Shown here: one piece after another, positions 50,651-59,970 of the stretch
Layout of the letters: each line of letters starts with the position of its first letter
Numbering within the stretch: position 1 is the first letter of the stretch
Source: Leifsonia shinshuensis
GTDB lineage: Bacteria > Actinomycetota > Actinomycetes > Actinomycetales > Microbacteriaceae
NCBI RefSeq assembly: GCF_022606355.1
Contig: NZ_JAHHZQ010000006.1
Coordinates: 1-64,000, forward strand
Length of the DNA stretch: 64,000 bases
Direction: 5' to 3'
The notes under the pieces: model-generated
Told to the model about the DNA's origin: nothing
Databases searched by the model: none
Seen by the model: the letters and a program-made list of their open reading frames with translations, nothing else
Program-made: the position numbers and the translations under genes

Positions 50651-52039
50651 ATGGCCCAGCAGATCCGGCTCAACGCGTTCACGATGAACACGGTCGGGCA
50701 CCTCTCGCCCGGCCTCTGGCGGCACCCGCGCGACGAGTCCCGCCGCTATCTCGACCTCGACTACTGGATCGAGCTCGCACAGACCCTGGAACGCGGTCTC
50801 ATCGACGCCGTGTTCCTCGCGGACGTGCTCGGCGTCTACGACGTCTACGGCGGCAGCCGGGATGCGGCCCTGCGCGGCGGCGTGCAGGTGCCGGTCAACG
50901 ACCCGCTGCAGCTCATCCCGGCGATGGCCGCGGCGACCGAGCACCTCGGGTTCGGTGTGACCGCCAGTGTCTCCTTCGAGCACCCGTACCCGTTCGCCCG
51001 CCGGATGTCGACGCTCGACCACCTGACGAACGGCCGCATCGGCTGGAACATCGTCACCTCCTACCTCAACAGCGGCGCCCTGAACCTCGGCGTGAGCGGC
51101 CAGGAGGCACACGACCGGAGGTACGAGATCGCCGAGGAGTACCTCGAGGTGGTCTACAAGCTCTGGCAGGCCAGCTGGGACGACGATGCCGTGATCGCCG
51201 ACCCCGTCACGGGCGTCTACGCCGACCCGTCCCGGGTGCGGCCGATCGCGCACGAGGGCGAGTTCTTCCGCGTGCCGGGGATCCACCTCAGCGAGCCGAG
51301 CCCGCAGCGCACGCCGTTCCTGTTCCAGGCCGGCGCCTCGGCGCGCGGCCTCGCGTTCGCGGCCAAGCACGCCGAGAACGTGTTCGTCGCAGCGCCCAGC
51401 CGCGCGGTGCTGACCAGGCAGGTCGCCGGGCTCCGGGAGGCCGTCGCGGCCGCCGGCCGTGACGCCGCCTCCGTGGCCGTCATCAACCAGCAGACGGTGA
51501 TCGTCGCCGAGACCGACGCCGAAGCGCAGCGGCGGCTCGAGGAGTACCTGGAGGTCGCCTCCTCCGTCGGCGCGCTCACCCTGATGTCGGGCTGGACCGG
51601 CATCGACTTCAGCACGCTCGACGCCGACGCGGTGCTGCGCGACCAGGACTCCAACGCCATCCAGTCCGTGGTCACGGCGTTCAGCGCAGCCGACCCCGAT
51701 CGCGAGTGGACCGTGCGCGAGATCGCCGAGTACGCGCGCATCGGCGGCGACGGCCCGGTGATCGCCGGCTCGGCCTCCACCGTGGCGGATGCCCTCGAGG
51801 AGTGGGTGGACGAGACCGGCGTCGACGGCTTCAACCTCGCCGCCGCTGCCGTACCGGAGACCTTCGAGGGCGTGGTCGACCTGCTCGTGCCCGAGCTGCA
51901 GAAGCGCGGGCGTTACCAGACCGCGTACCGTCCGGGCACGCTGCGCGAGAAGCTCGGCGGGGCCAGCGCCCGGCCGTCCGAACCGCACCCGGCCGCGCGC
52001 GTCACGCTGGGCGATCCCGTGGGGACGCCGGTCGGTTGA
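50651..52039 (+). CDS. NtaA/SnaA/DszA-type FMN-dependent monooxygenase
   Basis: Luciferase-like flavin monooxygenase of 462 residues: LNAFTMNTVGHLSPGLWRHP start, VFLADVLGVYDVYGG, FEHPYPFARRMSTLDHLTNGRIGWNIVTSY (in parts) and YEIAEEYLEVVYKLW are the NtaA/SnaA/DszA signature segments. It uses FMNH2 from a separate reductase to oxidise organosulfur or amine substrates. The start is 14 bases after the SfnB-like gene. A permease follows. No flavin reductase gene is adjacent. Confidence 0.9.
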   Translation: MAQQIRLNAFTMNTVGHLSPGLWRHPRDESRRYLDLDYWIELAQTLERGLIDAVFLADVLGVYDVYGGSRDAALRGGVQVPVNDPLQLIPAMAAATEHLGFGVTASVSFEHPYPFARRMSTLDHLTNGRIGWNIVTSYLNSGALNLGVSGQEAHDRRYEIAEEYLEVVYKLWQASWDDDAVIADPVTGVYADPSRVRPIAHEGEFFRVPGIHLSEPSPQRTPFLFQAGASARGLAFAAKHAENVFVAAPSRAVLTRQVAGLREAVAAAGRDAASVAVINQQTVIVAETDAEAQRRLEEYLEVASSVGALTLMSGWTGIDFSTLDADAVLRDQDSNAIQSVVTAFSAADPDREWTVREIAEYARIGGDGPVIAGSASTVADALEEWVDETGVDGFNLAAAAVPETFEGVVDLLVPELQKRGRYQTAYRPGTLREKLGGASARPSEPHPAARVTLGDPVGTPVG

Positions 52040-52172
52040 CGCCGCGTCGCCGGCCTGTCCGCTGACCGCGGACACATTCGGTAATCCATCGCGACACGGG
52101 ACTCCCGGCGTCGCTAGTCTCTGCTCCACCCGCCCCGCCCCGCTTGCTTCCTCCTCCCCGAAAGAGCCCCTC

Positions 52173-53657
52173 ATGGCCATCGAAGACCAGACCAGCTCCG
52201 CCCCGGCATCCTCCACGGCTCCCGGCGCATCCGCCGCCGCGACCCGCACGCGCCTGCGCGGCAACCTCGGCGTCGCCTCGATCGTGTTCATGGTGGTCGC
52301 CGCCGCGTCGCCGCTCGGCGTGATCGGCGGACCCGTGCCGCTCGGCATCGCCATCGGCAACGGCACCGGCTTCCCCTTCACCTTCGTGATCGCGACCGTC
52401 GTGCTGCTGCTGTTCGCCGTCGGGTTCACGACCATGACCCCGTACGTGAAGTCGGCCGGCGCGTTCTACTCGTACGTCGACCGGAGCCTGGGTCGCGCCG
52501 CCGGCCTCGGCACCGGGTTCGCCGCCCTGCTGTCGTACATCACGCTGGAGGCCGCGGTCTTCGGGCTCATCGGTCCCGGCGTGAACTCCCTGCTCGGGTC
52601 GTACGGCGTCCCCAGCCTCCCGTGGTGGATCTACGCGGCCGTCGCGTTCGGCGTCGTCGTGTTCCTCGGCTACCGCAACATCGAGCTCTCCGGCCGCGTG
52701 CTCGCGGTGCTGCTCGTCGCCGAGGTGCTCATCGTGCTCGTGCTCGACGCCGTCATCGTGTTCGGCGGCAACACGCCCGAGGGCCTGTCGACCGGCATCG
52801 TCACGCCGTCGGCGATCCTGTCGGGTGCGCCGGGCATCGGCATCCTGTTCGCCATCCTGAGCTTCATCGGCTTCGAGGCGACCGCGGTGTTCCGCGACGA
52901 GGCGCGCGACCCCGACCGCACCATCCCGCGCGCCACCTACCTGTCGCTCGTGCTCATCGGCGTGTTCTACGCGCTCTCCAGCTGGGCGCTGATCAGCGCC
53001 GTGGGCGATTCGAAGGCGGTCAAGACGGCGACCGACCACGGCGGCACGCTGCTCGCGGACGTCACGCAGAAGTACCTCGGCACCGTCGGCGAGCACATCA
53101 TCCAGGTGCTGTTCGTCACCAGTCTGTTCGCGTGCATCCTGTCGTTCCACAACATCGTGTCCCGCTACGTGTTCACTCTGTCGGGCCGCTCCGCACTGCC
53201 GCAGCGTCTCGGCCACGCGCACGCCCGCCTCGGCTCGCCGCACCGCGCCTCGGTCGCGACCGGAGTCGTCGTCGGGGTGCTGCTGCTGGTCGGCGTGGTC
53301 ACCGGTCTCGACCCGATCAACCAGTTCTACACGTGGCTGGCGGGCTTCTCGTCGGTGGGAATCGTGCTGCTGCTCGGCATCACGAGCGTGGCGGTGCTGG
53401 TGTTCTTCGCCCGCAACCGCGGCACGGGCGTCTCGCTGTGGCGACGCGCGATCGCGCCGGCGCTCGGCCTCGCCGGGCTGCTCCTCTTCCTCGTGCTCAT
53501 CCTCCAGAACCTGCCCACCCTGGTCGGCGGCAGCCTCCCCCTCGCGATCGGGATCGTCGTGCTGCTCCTGGCCGCCTTCGCGCTCGGCCCCGTGGTGGCC
53601 CGGCTGCGGGCGCACGCGGGCGTGGCGGCGGACGAGGACGCTCCTCCCCACCCCTGA
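52173..53657 (+). CDS. APC-family permease
   Basis: Amino acid/polyamine/organocation transporter of 494 residues with about 12 helices. AAASPLGVIGGPVPLGIAIGNGTG, KSAGAFYSYVDRSLGRAAGLG (in parts) and SFIGFEATAVFRDEARDPDRTIPRATYLS (in parts) are family landmarks. The N-terminus (about 28 residues) is Ser/Ala/Thr-rich and cytoplasmic. It follows the two monooxygenases by 133 bases and may import their substrate, though its gap allows a separate promoter. Confidence 0.9.
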   Translation: MAIEDQTSSAPASSTAPGASAAATRTRLRGNLGVASIVFMVVAAASPLGVIGGPVPLGIAIGNGTGFPFTFVIATVVLLLFAVGFTTMTPYVKSAGAFYSYVDRSLGRAAGLGTGFAALLSYITLEAAVFGLIGPGVNSLLGSYGVPSLPWWIYAAVAFGVVVFLGYRNIELSGRVLAVLLVAEVLIVLVLDAVIVFGGNTPEGLSTGIVTPSAILSGAPGIGILFAILSFIGFEATAVFRDEARDPDRTIPRATYLSLVLIGVFYALSSWALISAVGDSKAVKTATDHGGTLLADVTQKYLGTVGEHIIQVLFVTSLFACILSFHNIVSRYVFTLSGRSALPQRLGHAHARLGSPHRASVATGVVVGVLLLVGVVTGLDPINQFYTWLAGFSSVGIVLLLGITSVAVLVFFARNRGTGVSLWRRAIAPALGLAGLLLFLVLILQNLPTLVGGSLPLAIGIVVLLLAAFALGPVVARLRAHAGVAADEDAPPHP

Positions 53658-53715
53658 CCCGCCGCGGCGCGCGGCGACCGCGTGACGATTCCGGCCTCCC
53701 GCGGTCTACCCGGGT

Positions 53716-54459
53716 ATGGATGTTGGCAGCGCGGCCGTGGCCCCACCTCTCACCGGCGTGTCGGTGGTGGTCCCGACCTTCAACGAGGCGGGGTCCATCG
53801 CGGAGCTCCTCCACCGGCTCTCGGTGCTGCTCGACCCGGAGTACAGCGAGGTGCTGGTCGTCGACGACTCGACGGACGACACGGTGCGGGAGGCCACGGC
53901 CGAGGCCGAGCGTCTGCCGCACGTCATCCGGATCATCCACCGTTCGCATCCCGACGGCGGCCTGTCCGGTGCGGTGATCACCGGGATGCGGTTGGCGGCG
54001 CGGCGCTGGGTGGTGGTCATGGACGGTGACCTCCAGCACCCTCCGGAGGCCGTGCCGCGGCTCGTCATCACGGGTCGGGAGCGCGACGCCGGGATCGTCC
54101 TGGGCTCCCGCTACTGCGCCGGAGGCCGGGCGTCGGGGCTCGACGGGCGCTTCCGCCACGTCGTGTCGTCGGCGAGCACCGTCGCCGCCCGCGTGCTCTT
54201 CCCGCGTCGGCTGCACGGGTGCAGCGACCCGATGTCGGGGTTCTTCGCGGTGCGGCTCGACGCACTCGATCTGGACGCGCTGCAGCCGCGGGGCTTCAAG
54301 ATCCTGCTGGAGGTGCTGGTGCGGCACCGCCTCGCTCTCGTAGAGGTGCCGTACGACTTCGGCGCGCGCCACGGCGGCGTCTCCAAGGCGTCGCTGGCGA
54401 ACGGCGGCGCCTACCTCCGCCAGCTCGTGTCGCTGCGCTTCCACCTCGCCCGCCGCTAG
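53716..54459 (+). CDS. GT2 glycosyltransferase, dolichol-phosphate-mannose-synthase type
   Basis: Glycosyltransferase family 2 enzyme of 247 residues without the usual C-terminal membrane segments. VVVPTFNEAGSIAELLHRL binds nucleotide, VLVVDDSTDDT and MDGDLQHPPEAVP carry the metal-binding Asp residues, and DPMSGFFAVR and RHGGVSKAS follow. It resembles polyprenol-monophosphomannose synthases, which transfer a sugar from a nucleotide donor to a polyprenyl phosphate. It precedes the family A palindrome element and converges on the DUF3237 gene. Confidence 0.88.
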   Translation: MDVGSAAVAPPLTGVSVVVPTFNEAGSIAELLHRLSVLLDPEYSEVLVVDDSTDDTVREATAEAERLPHVIRIIHRSHPDGGLSGAVITGMRLAARRWVVVMDGDLQHPPEAVPRLVITGRERDAGIVLGSRYCAGGRASGLDGRFRHVVSSASTVAARVLFPRRLHGCSDPMSGFFAVRLDALDLDALQPRGFKILLEVLVRHRLALVEVPYDFGARHGGVSKASLANGGAYLRQLVSLRFHLARR

Positions 54460-54468
54460 CCCCGCGAC

Positions 54469-54521
54469 ATTCGTCACGAATCGCGACATTCGTGCCACGA
54501 ATCGCGACATTCGTCACGAAT
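54469..54521. repeat. Intergenic palindrome element, family A copy 3
   Basis: Three regularly spaced units: ATTCGTCACGAAT (54469-54481), ATTCGTGCCACGAAT (54488-54502) and ATTCGTCACGAAT (54509-54521), separated by CGCGAC. It lies between convergent stops (54459 and 54528), as copy 2 does. Confidence 0.88.
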
Positions 54522-54527
54522 CTGCCC

Positions 54528-54989
54528 CTACGAGACGCGATAGGCGGTGTAGACGACCTCGGCGCGGTGGCGGGCGCACGCCGCCACGAAGAGGCGGTTC
54601 GCCAGGTCTGGACGGGAGGACGACTCCAGCCAGACCGTCGTGCGGAAGTAGTAGCTGCGCGGATCGACCTGCTCGCCGCTGCCGAGCGCGGCCAGCACCT
54701 CGGCGGGACCGGTGCGCAGCCCGATCGCGCGGATGTAGAGCAGGGAGCCGTCGTCGCCGCGCGCCGAGTAGCGCGAGTCGATCTCGATCGTGCCGTCGTC
54801 GCGCACGACCTGCCAGTCCGCTCCGCCCGGGAGGATCACGCCGGTGAAGTCGCCGCTGATGCTGCCCCCGATGATCGGGACCACCCGGCGGTGACCGGCG
54901 GCGGTCCGGCCGTGGTCCTCCGGCTCTGCCAATTCGACGCGAACCTGCAGCGACGGGACGAGCCCGGGGACCGGAAGTGTCTCGGTCAT
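54528..54989 (-). CDS. DUF3237-family protein
   Basis: Protein of 153 residues of the DUF3237 type: a beta-barrel fold is predicted, with RVVPIIGGSISGDFTGVILPGGADWQ (in parts), EIDSRYSARGDDGSLLYIRAIG and YYFRTTVWLESSS segments. Family members are found in catabolic operons but their activity is not established. The start overlaps the stop of the MarR gene upstream (ATGA), making it the third member of a coupled operon with a FAD monooxygenase. Confidence 0.85.
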   Translation of the reverse strand: MTETLPVPGLVPSLQVRVELAEPEDHGRTAAGHRRVVPIIGGSISGDFTGVILPGGADWQVVRDDGTIEIDSRYSARGDDGSLLYIRAIGLRTGPAEVLAALGSGEQVDPRSYYFRTTVWLESSSRPDLANRLFVAACARHRAEVVYTAYRVS

Positions 54990-55459
54990 CGGTCGTCCCC
55001 GTCGATCGTGCGCCGGCGCCGGTCGGCGAGGGCGTCGCCCAGGCGCTCGAGTGCGGGCACCGCAGCGGCCAGGGCGGAGAGGTCGTCCGCGCGGAGGGTC
55101 GCAGCGGCCTGCGCGAGTAGCTGCGCGCTGGTCGCGTCGAAGCGGTCGAAGATGCTGAGCGCGTGGGGGCTGGCCAGCACCTCCACGCGCCGCCGGTCGT
55201 CCGGGCTCGGGCGTCGCACCACCAGCCCTGCAGCCTCCATCGCCGTCAGCAGGTTGCTCATCGTCGACTTGCGGAGGCCGAGCCGGCGGGCGAGCGCGCC
55301 CGGCGTGCTCACGGTGCCGCGGGGGAGGGCGCGCAGCACCTCCACCTGCGAGTCGGGAACGTCCGGAAGCCCCGCCGTCTCGCGGCTGAGGGCGAGGAGG
55401 TTGCGGCGCAGCGGCGAGATCAGGGCGGCGAGCCGGCGGGTGTCGACGGAGTCGCTCAT
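54986..55459 (-). CDS. MarR-family regulator
   Basis: Winged-helix regulator of 157 residues: VSTPGALARRLGLRKSTMSNLLTAMEAAGLVVRR (in parts) is the HTH and SPDDRRRVEVLASP the wing. It overlaps its neighbours by 4 bases on each side (ATGA), so it is expressed together with the monooxygenase and the DUF3237 protein and may autorepress the operon. The ligand is probably the monooxygenase substrate. Confidence 0.9.
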   Translation of the reverse strand: MSDSVDTRRLAALISPLRRNLLALSRETAGLPDVPDSQVEVLRALPRGTVSTPGALARRLGLRKSTMSNLLTAMEAAGLVVRRPSPDDRRRVEVLASPHALSIFDRFDATSAQLLAQAAATLRADDLSALAAAVPALERLGDALADRRRRTIDGDDR

Positions 55460-56715
55460 GAGCCCTGCCCCAGCCGCGCGTCGAGTGACGCCCGGGTGTT
55501 GAGCGCCTCGGGATGGAATCCCGCGGCACGCTTGTACCCGTCGGCGATCTCCTGCAGTTCGGCGGCGGGGATGACGTCGGTGATGTCGGCGAAGCCCTCC
55601 GGTGCCCGCTCGTGCGCCAGCACCATGACGCGCTCCGGACCCTGCTGCCGGGTGAGCGCGAGGAGGTCGGCCGTCGCCGGTCGCCTGGCCTCCTCGTAGC
55701 GGTGGAGTCCCTCGGCGAAATCGCCCGCCGTGGCGAGCGCGTGCGCGAGCGTCCGGGCGTCCAGGATCGCCTGCGAGGCGCCGTTCGACCCGTTCGGGTA
55801 CATGGCGTGCGCCGCGTCGCCGAGCAGGGTCGAGCATCCGAACGTCCATCGCGGCAGTGGGTCGCGGTCGACCATCGGGTACTCGAGCAGCTCGCGCGCG
55901 CTCGCGATGACGGCGGGCACGTCGAGCCAGTCGAACCGCCACGCGCCGAACAGTTCGGCGATCGGGGCGATCTGCACCTGGCGGTTCCAGTCGACGGTCT
56001 CGGCGCGCGACCCGTCGGAGCGCTGCTCTGCGATGAAGTTCACGGTCAGCGACCCGTCGGCCTCCCGCCGCAGCGGGTACGCGACGAACTTGAGCTGGTC
56101 GTCGCCGGCCATGATCATCGTCGTTCCGTCGAGGAAGGCCGGGACGACCGCCGTGCCGCGCCAGAGCGTGAGGCCGTTCCAGCGCGGCGCGCCCTCGTCG
56201 GGGTAGCGCAGCGCCCGCACCGCCGAGTGGATGCCGTCGGCGCCGATCACGAGATCGGCGTCGGCCGACACCGAGCCGTCGGAGGTCTCGAAGACCGCGC
56301 GAGCGCGCTCGTCCGTCGTGTCGAGCCCGGTCAGCCGGTGGCCGAGGCGGATCGTCTCGGCTCCGAGCCGCTCGCGCACGGCCTCCACCAGCGCCAGCTG
56401 GAGCTCGCCGCGGTGCACCGAGAGCTGCGGCCAGCGGTAACCGGCCGCGGTGCCGCGGGGTTCGCTCCAGATCGGCTGGCCGTGGCGGTTGTAGTAGCTC
56501 AGTCGGTGCGGAGCGGCGGCGATGGCCTCGACGTCGTCGCGCAGCCCGAGCTCGGTCAGCTCGCGCACGGCGTGCGGCAGGAGGTTGATGCCGACGCCCA
56601 GCGGTCGCAGCTCCCGCACCCGCTCGTAGACCCGGACGTCGTCGAAGCCCGCTCTGTGCAGGCTGAGCGCCGTCACGAGCCCGCCGATGCCGGCCCCGAT
56701 GATCGCAATGGTCAT
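55456..56715 (-). CDS. FAD-dependent aromatic hydroxylase-like monooxygenase
   Basis: Flavoprotein monooxygenase of 419 residues. IAIIGAGIGGLVTALSLHRAG is the N-terminal FAD motif (seen in parts), DLVIGADGIHSAVR the DG motif and STLLGDAAHAMYPNGSNGASQ the GD motif. The sequence resembles salicylate or 3-hydroxybenzoate 6-hydroxylase-type enzymes that hydroxylate aromatic rings with NAD(P)H and oxygen. GAGGAG precedes the ATG at 56715. First gene of the coupled MarR-DUF3237 operon. Confidence 0.9.
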   Translation of the reverse strand: MTIAIIGAGIGGLVTALSLHRAGFDDVRVYERVRELRPLGVGINLLPHAVRELTELGLRDDVEAIAAAPHRLSYYNRHGQPIWSEPRGTAAGYRWPQLSVHRGELQLALVEAVRERLGAETIRLGHRLTGLDTTDERARAVFETSDGSVSADADLVIGADGIHSAVRALRYPDEGAPRWNGLTLWRGTAVVPAFLDGTTMIMAGDDQLKFVAYPLRREADGSLTVNFIAEQRSDGSRAETVDWNRQVQIAPIAELFGAWRFDWLDVPAVIASARELLEYPMVDRDPLPRWTFGCSTLLGDAAHAMYPNGSNGASQAILDARTLAHALATAGDFAEGLHRYEEARRPATADLLALTRQQGPERVMVLAHERAPEGFADITDVIPAAELQEIADGYKRAAGFHPEALNTRASLDARLGQGS

Positions 56716-56808
56716 GGACGACTCCTCTGTCGTGGATCCCGCTGCCGGGGAAGACTATCCACATGGTACGGGGACAAAACCATTAACGCCAGAGGTGCGG
56801 CCGATCGG

Positions 56809-58005
56809 TCAGAGCACGCCGACGAACACGATCACCGCCAGCGGCACGGCGACGAACACCGTGCCCAGGTAGACGGCGACGACCCACTTGTGTCGGGAGG
56901 CGATCCGGGCAAAGGTCTGCGCGAGGAACAGCGGCACCGGCCGCAGGATCGGGATGACGTAGATCGCGACGATCGCGAACACGTTGTAGAGGAGGTGCAC
57001 GAACGCCGCCTGGAGGCCGATCCGCGCGTCCTGACCGACGACGGCGAAGGCGGCGAACACCACCGTGAACGTCGTCCCGAGGTTGGCGCCGACCGTGACC
57101 GGATAGATCTGGGCCGGGGTGAGGATGCCCGCCCCGGCGAACGGCACCAGCACCGACGTGGTGATCGTCGACGACTGCGTCACGACGGTCACGGCCATCC
57201 CGGAGCCCATCGCCAGGTAGGGGTTGCGGCCGACCGCCCTGATGAGGATGTCGCGCGCACGGCCGACCATCAGCAGCTTCAGGAGCTTGCCGAGGTACCG
57301 CACCGCCACGAAGATCAGGGCGGCGCCGATCACGATGGTGAAGACCGGCCCGACCGCGCCGGGAAGGTGAGAGGTGGCGCCGGTCACGACGTCGACGACC
57401 GGCGTGGTCATCGCGCGGATGAGATTGAACCGGGACGGGTCGGGCAGCCACCCGGTTCCGTACAGCTCATACGTGATCGCGCCGCTGAGCCGCTCCAGTG
57501 GATGCCAGATCAGCTCGATCGGGAAGAAGATGAGCAGCGCGAGCCAGTTGTAGAAGTCGTGGATGGACGACGCCGCCAGTGCACGGCGGAACTCCTCCCG
57601 GTTGCCGATGAAGGTGAGCGCGACGAGGGTCGTCGTGACCGTGGTCCCCACGTTCGCGCCGAGGATGATCGGCACGGTGCCCTGGATGGCCAGCGCACCG
57701 GAGCCGACAGCGGTGACCGCGATCGCGGTCGTGGTGGTCGACGACTGGATCAGCACGGTGCCGAGCACCCCGACGAACAGCCCGACCCACGGGTTCGCGG
57801 CGAACGCGAACATGCTGTGCGCGGCGTCCCCGCCGAGACCGGCGAAGCCGCGGCTGATGATGCTGACCGCGCAGATCAGCAGGTAGATCAGCCCGGCGAC
57901 ACCGCACCAGCCGAGCACCCGGGTCCAGCTGCCGAGCCCGGCGCCCTCCCGGCCCGACGGGGCGCGGACGTCCCCGGCGTCGTGCTCGGTCGCTGCGTCC
58001 TCCAT
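56809..58005 (-). CDS. Na/phosphate cotransporter family protein (NptA type)
   Basis: Membrane protein of 398 residues with two inverted halves. The duplicated core motif appears as VLIQSSTTTTAI and VVTQSSTITTSV, each followed by a GANVGTT/GANLGTT segment, the hallmark of NptA/SLC34-type sodium-phosphate cotransporters. It lacks the C-terminal PhoU domain of some relatives. ATG 58005 was chosen; ATG 58056 gives 17 more residues and cannot be excluded, as neither has a strong ribosome binding site. Confidence 0.88.
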   Translation of the reverse strand: MEDAATEHDAGDVRAPSGREGAGLGSWTRVLGWCGVAGLIYLLICAVSIISRGFAGLGGDAAHSMFAFAANPWVGLFVGVLGTVLIQSSTTTTAIAVTAVGSGALAIQGTVPIILGANVGTTVTTTLVALTFIGNREEFRRALAASSIHDFYNWLALLIFFPIELIWHPLERLSGAITYELYGTGWLPDPSRFNLIRAMTTPVVDVVTGATSHLPGAVGPVFTIVIGAALIFVAVRYLGKLLKLLMVGRARDILIRAVGRNPYLAMGSGMAVTVVTQSSTITTSVLVPFAGAGILTPAQIYPVTVGANLGTTFTVVFAAFAVVGQDARIGLQAAFVHLLYNVFAIVAIYVIPILRPVPLFLAQTFARIASRHKWVVAVYLGTVFVAVPLAVIVFVGVL

Positions 58006-58103
58006 GCCTGCACCACCGGGACGGAGCTCCGCCGCCCGGCCTTCCCCGGCATCCATGGAAGCACCGGGGGGTCTTGCCCGGCGCGGTGCTCCTGGAGGAT
58101 GCT

Positions 58104-59390
58104 GTGCGCATGGTGCCCAGCCTGCTCGGTGGTGCCGGCTCCCGTCTTCCCGTCGAACAGCAGCTCGCCCCGAGGGAGTTCAGTTCCGACGCGGCCGCTC
58201 GCGAGCTCGCCGGCTGGTCGACGGATCAGCTGGTGCGAACCGTCGCGTGGGGTGTCCGGTTCCTGTTGTGGTCGGCGTTCGAGGTCGAGGAGCTGGTGCG
58301 ATTCCAGGCGGACTACCGCGCGGGGATCAGCCGTCTGTTCCCGGGAGAGCAGCTCGTCTGGTCCGCTGACGGCCACTACCTGTGGGAGGACGACAGGGGC
58401 CGAGGGGTGACGCGAACCAGCCCGCCGGAGGGCATCCCCGCCGAGCGTGTCTTCGCGCTGCCCGACCTCGGCGACCCGGCGTTCGAACCGCGCATCTGGA
58501 ACCGCGTATCGGACGCCCTCGCCGAGCTGGTGCGTCGATGGGGGACGGACCCCTCCGATGAAGCGGAACGACAGCTGCTGCTGACCGCCGACTACGGATT
58601 GAACGCGGGACGAACGCCGCAGCGGCGGGTGATCATGCGCCGGCTGATGCAGAGTCTCGCTCGGCTGCCCGATCGCGAGGCGACCGCGGACCGCGTCGTG
58701 GAGGAGGTGGATGCCTGGGCGGACTGGCTGACGAGCGAGCACGCGCTGCTACGGGTCGACGGTGAGACCACGGCCGCCGGGCTCCTCGCGCAGATCGTGG
58801 CGCGGTTCGCGTTCGACGAGCCCGCCGTCCTCCACGAGTTCCGTACCAGGGTGCGTGCCGCGCACAGACGCGCGGATGGCTCGCTGCCCCTCCTCGAGCC
58901 CTTCGTCGGTGCCTTCACACGGTGGGTCATCGCGGAGGGGCACGGCACCGGGCTGGTCTACGCCGGGGTCGCGATGTGCGACGCCGTCGACGGCCTGGTG
59001 TCGGATGCGCGCCGCAGGGAGGCGGTGGATCCGTACCTCCGGAGGCTCTACGCCATCTGGCCGTGCGCCTACGCCACGGAGTCCCTCGGGATCCTCCTCG
59101 ATTCGGAAGGCGCGAGCCTCACCGAGACCGAGCGGCGCCGCTTTCACCACGTCGAGGAGGTGAGGGTCCGGCTCCAGGATGTCCAGCGCTTCCACCTCGA
59201 CCCCCTGCTCACGTCGGCGGCCCAGCAACGGACGGTGTCCCGCCTCGTCGAAGCCGGTCGGGCGACAGGGGAGCGCGGACTGAAGCGCGCGCTGACGGAG
59301 CTGCTCGACGTGCGACTCCTGTGGCCAGCGCCGATGCGTGGCGAGCTGCTTCGGCTCGCCGTCACCGCCCAGGAAGGGAGCAGCCCGTGA
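58104..59390 (+). CDS. Unrecognised large cytoplasmic protein
   Basis: Protein of 428 residues that matches no family I recognise. It appears alpha-helical and rich in charged residues, with no signal peptide or membrane helix. Notable segments are ELAGWSTDQLVRTVAWGVRFL, EAERQLLLTADYGLNAGRTPQ and YAIWPCAYATESLGILLDS. GTG 58104 was chosen for the GGAGG 5 bases ahead; ATG 58110 is an alternative. Its stop overlaps the next gene (GTGA), so the two probably work together. Confidence 0.68.
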   Translation: MRMVPSLLGGAGSRLPVEQQLAPREFSSDAAARELAGWSTDQLVRTVAWGVRFLLWSAFEVEELVRFQADYRAGISRLFPGEQLVWSADGHYLWEDDRGRGVTRTSPPEGIPAERVFALPDLGDPAFEPRIWNRVSDALAELVRRWGTDPSDEAERQLLLTADYGLNAGRTPQRRVIMRRLMQSLARLPDREATADRVVEEVDAWADWLTSEHALLRVDGETTAAGLLAQIVARFAFDEPAVLHEFRTRVRAAHRRADGSLPLLEPFVGAFTRWVIAEGHGTGLVYAGVAMCDAVDGLVSDARRREAVDPYLRRLYAIWPCAYATESLGILLDSEGASLTETERRRFHHVEEVRVRLQDVQRFHLDPLLTSAAQQRTVSRLVEAGRATGERGLKRALTELLDVRLLWPAPMRGELLRLAVTAQEGSSP

Positions 59391-59857
59391 GCGACCAGGA
59401 TGACGGGGTCATCGACGCCGTCGACGAGATCGCAGCAGCGATCGGTCCGGACATCACCTACGTGGCGCCCTTGGACGAGAAGCACTTCGACCCGCTGAGC
59501 GCGCTGTTCGTCTTCGGGGGCATACTGCTGTACCGGTTCCTGACCGGTGCAGGCAAAGAGATCGAGGAGCGGAGCGAGAAACTCGGGCAGCGTGCAGCTG
59601 CACGCCTCCTCGACAGCGTCACGACACTCTTCCGGCGCCACGAGGACGACTCGGAAGAGCGGGTCGCGGGGCTCATCACGGGCACCCTCGAACGCGAAGA
59701 CCTGTCGGTGGCATCGGTGCTGGAGGTCGCGGACGTCGTCTCCGCCGAGCTCGTGGCGGCGCTCGCCGAGACCGGCATGCCGATGCTCCGAGCGGAGGGG
59801 TTGACCTCCCGGGTCCGGGCAGCCGCCCTGGAGGTGCTCGCCGAACGCGAGGGCTGA
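59387..59857 (+). CDS. Unrecognised single-helix membrane protein
   Basis: Protein of 156 residues translationally coupled to the gene before it (GTGA). An acidic N-terminus (DQDDGVIDAVDEIAAAI) precedes one hydrophobic segment (SALFVFGGILLYRFLTGAG, about residues 42-60) and a charged helical C-terminal part. No family was recognised. Inference: it anchors the preceding protein to the membrane. Confidence 0.65.
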   Translation: MSDQDDGVIDAVDEIAAAIGPDITYVAPLDEKHFDPLSALFVFGGILLYRFLTGAGKEIEERSEKLGQRAAARLLDSVTTLFRRHEDDSEERVAGLITGTLEREDLSVASVLEVADVVSAELVAALAETGMPMLRAEGLTSRVRAAALEVLAEREG

Positions 59858-59970
59858 TCCTCCCTCGGGGTCTGTGATGGAGGTGGGCGCAGGCTTCGCA
59901 GCACAGGATCATTCATGCGGGTGTTTCTCAATCCCCTGTCCAGGTTTTCTCGCGAGGGGATCGTGGGGGC

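Noticed and set aside
54469-54521. Possible mini-CRISPR
   Set aside because: The units are 13-15-base palindromes with about 6-base gaps; there are no spacers and no cas genes.
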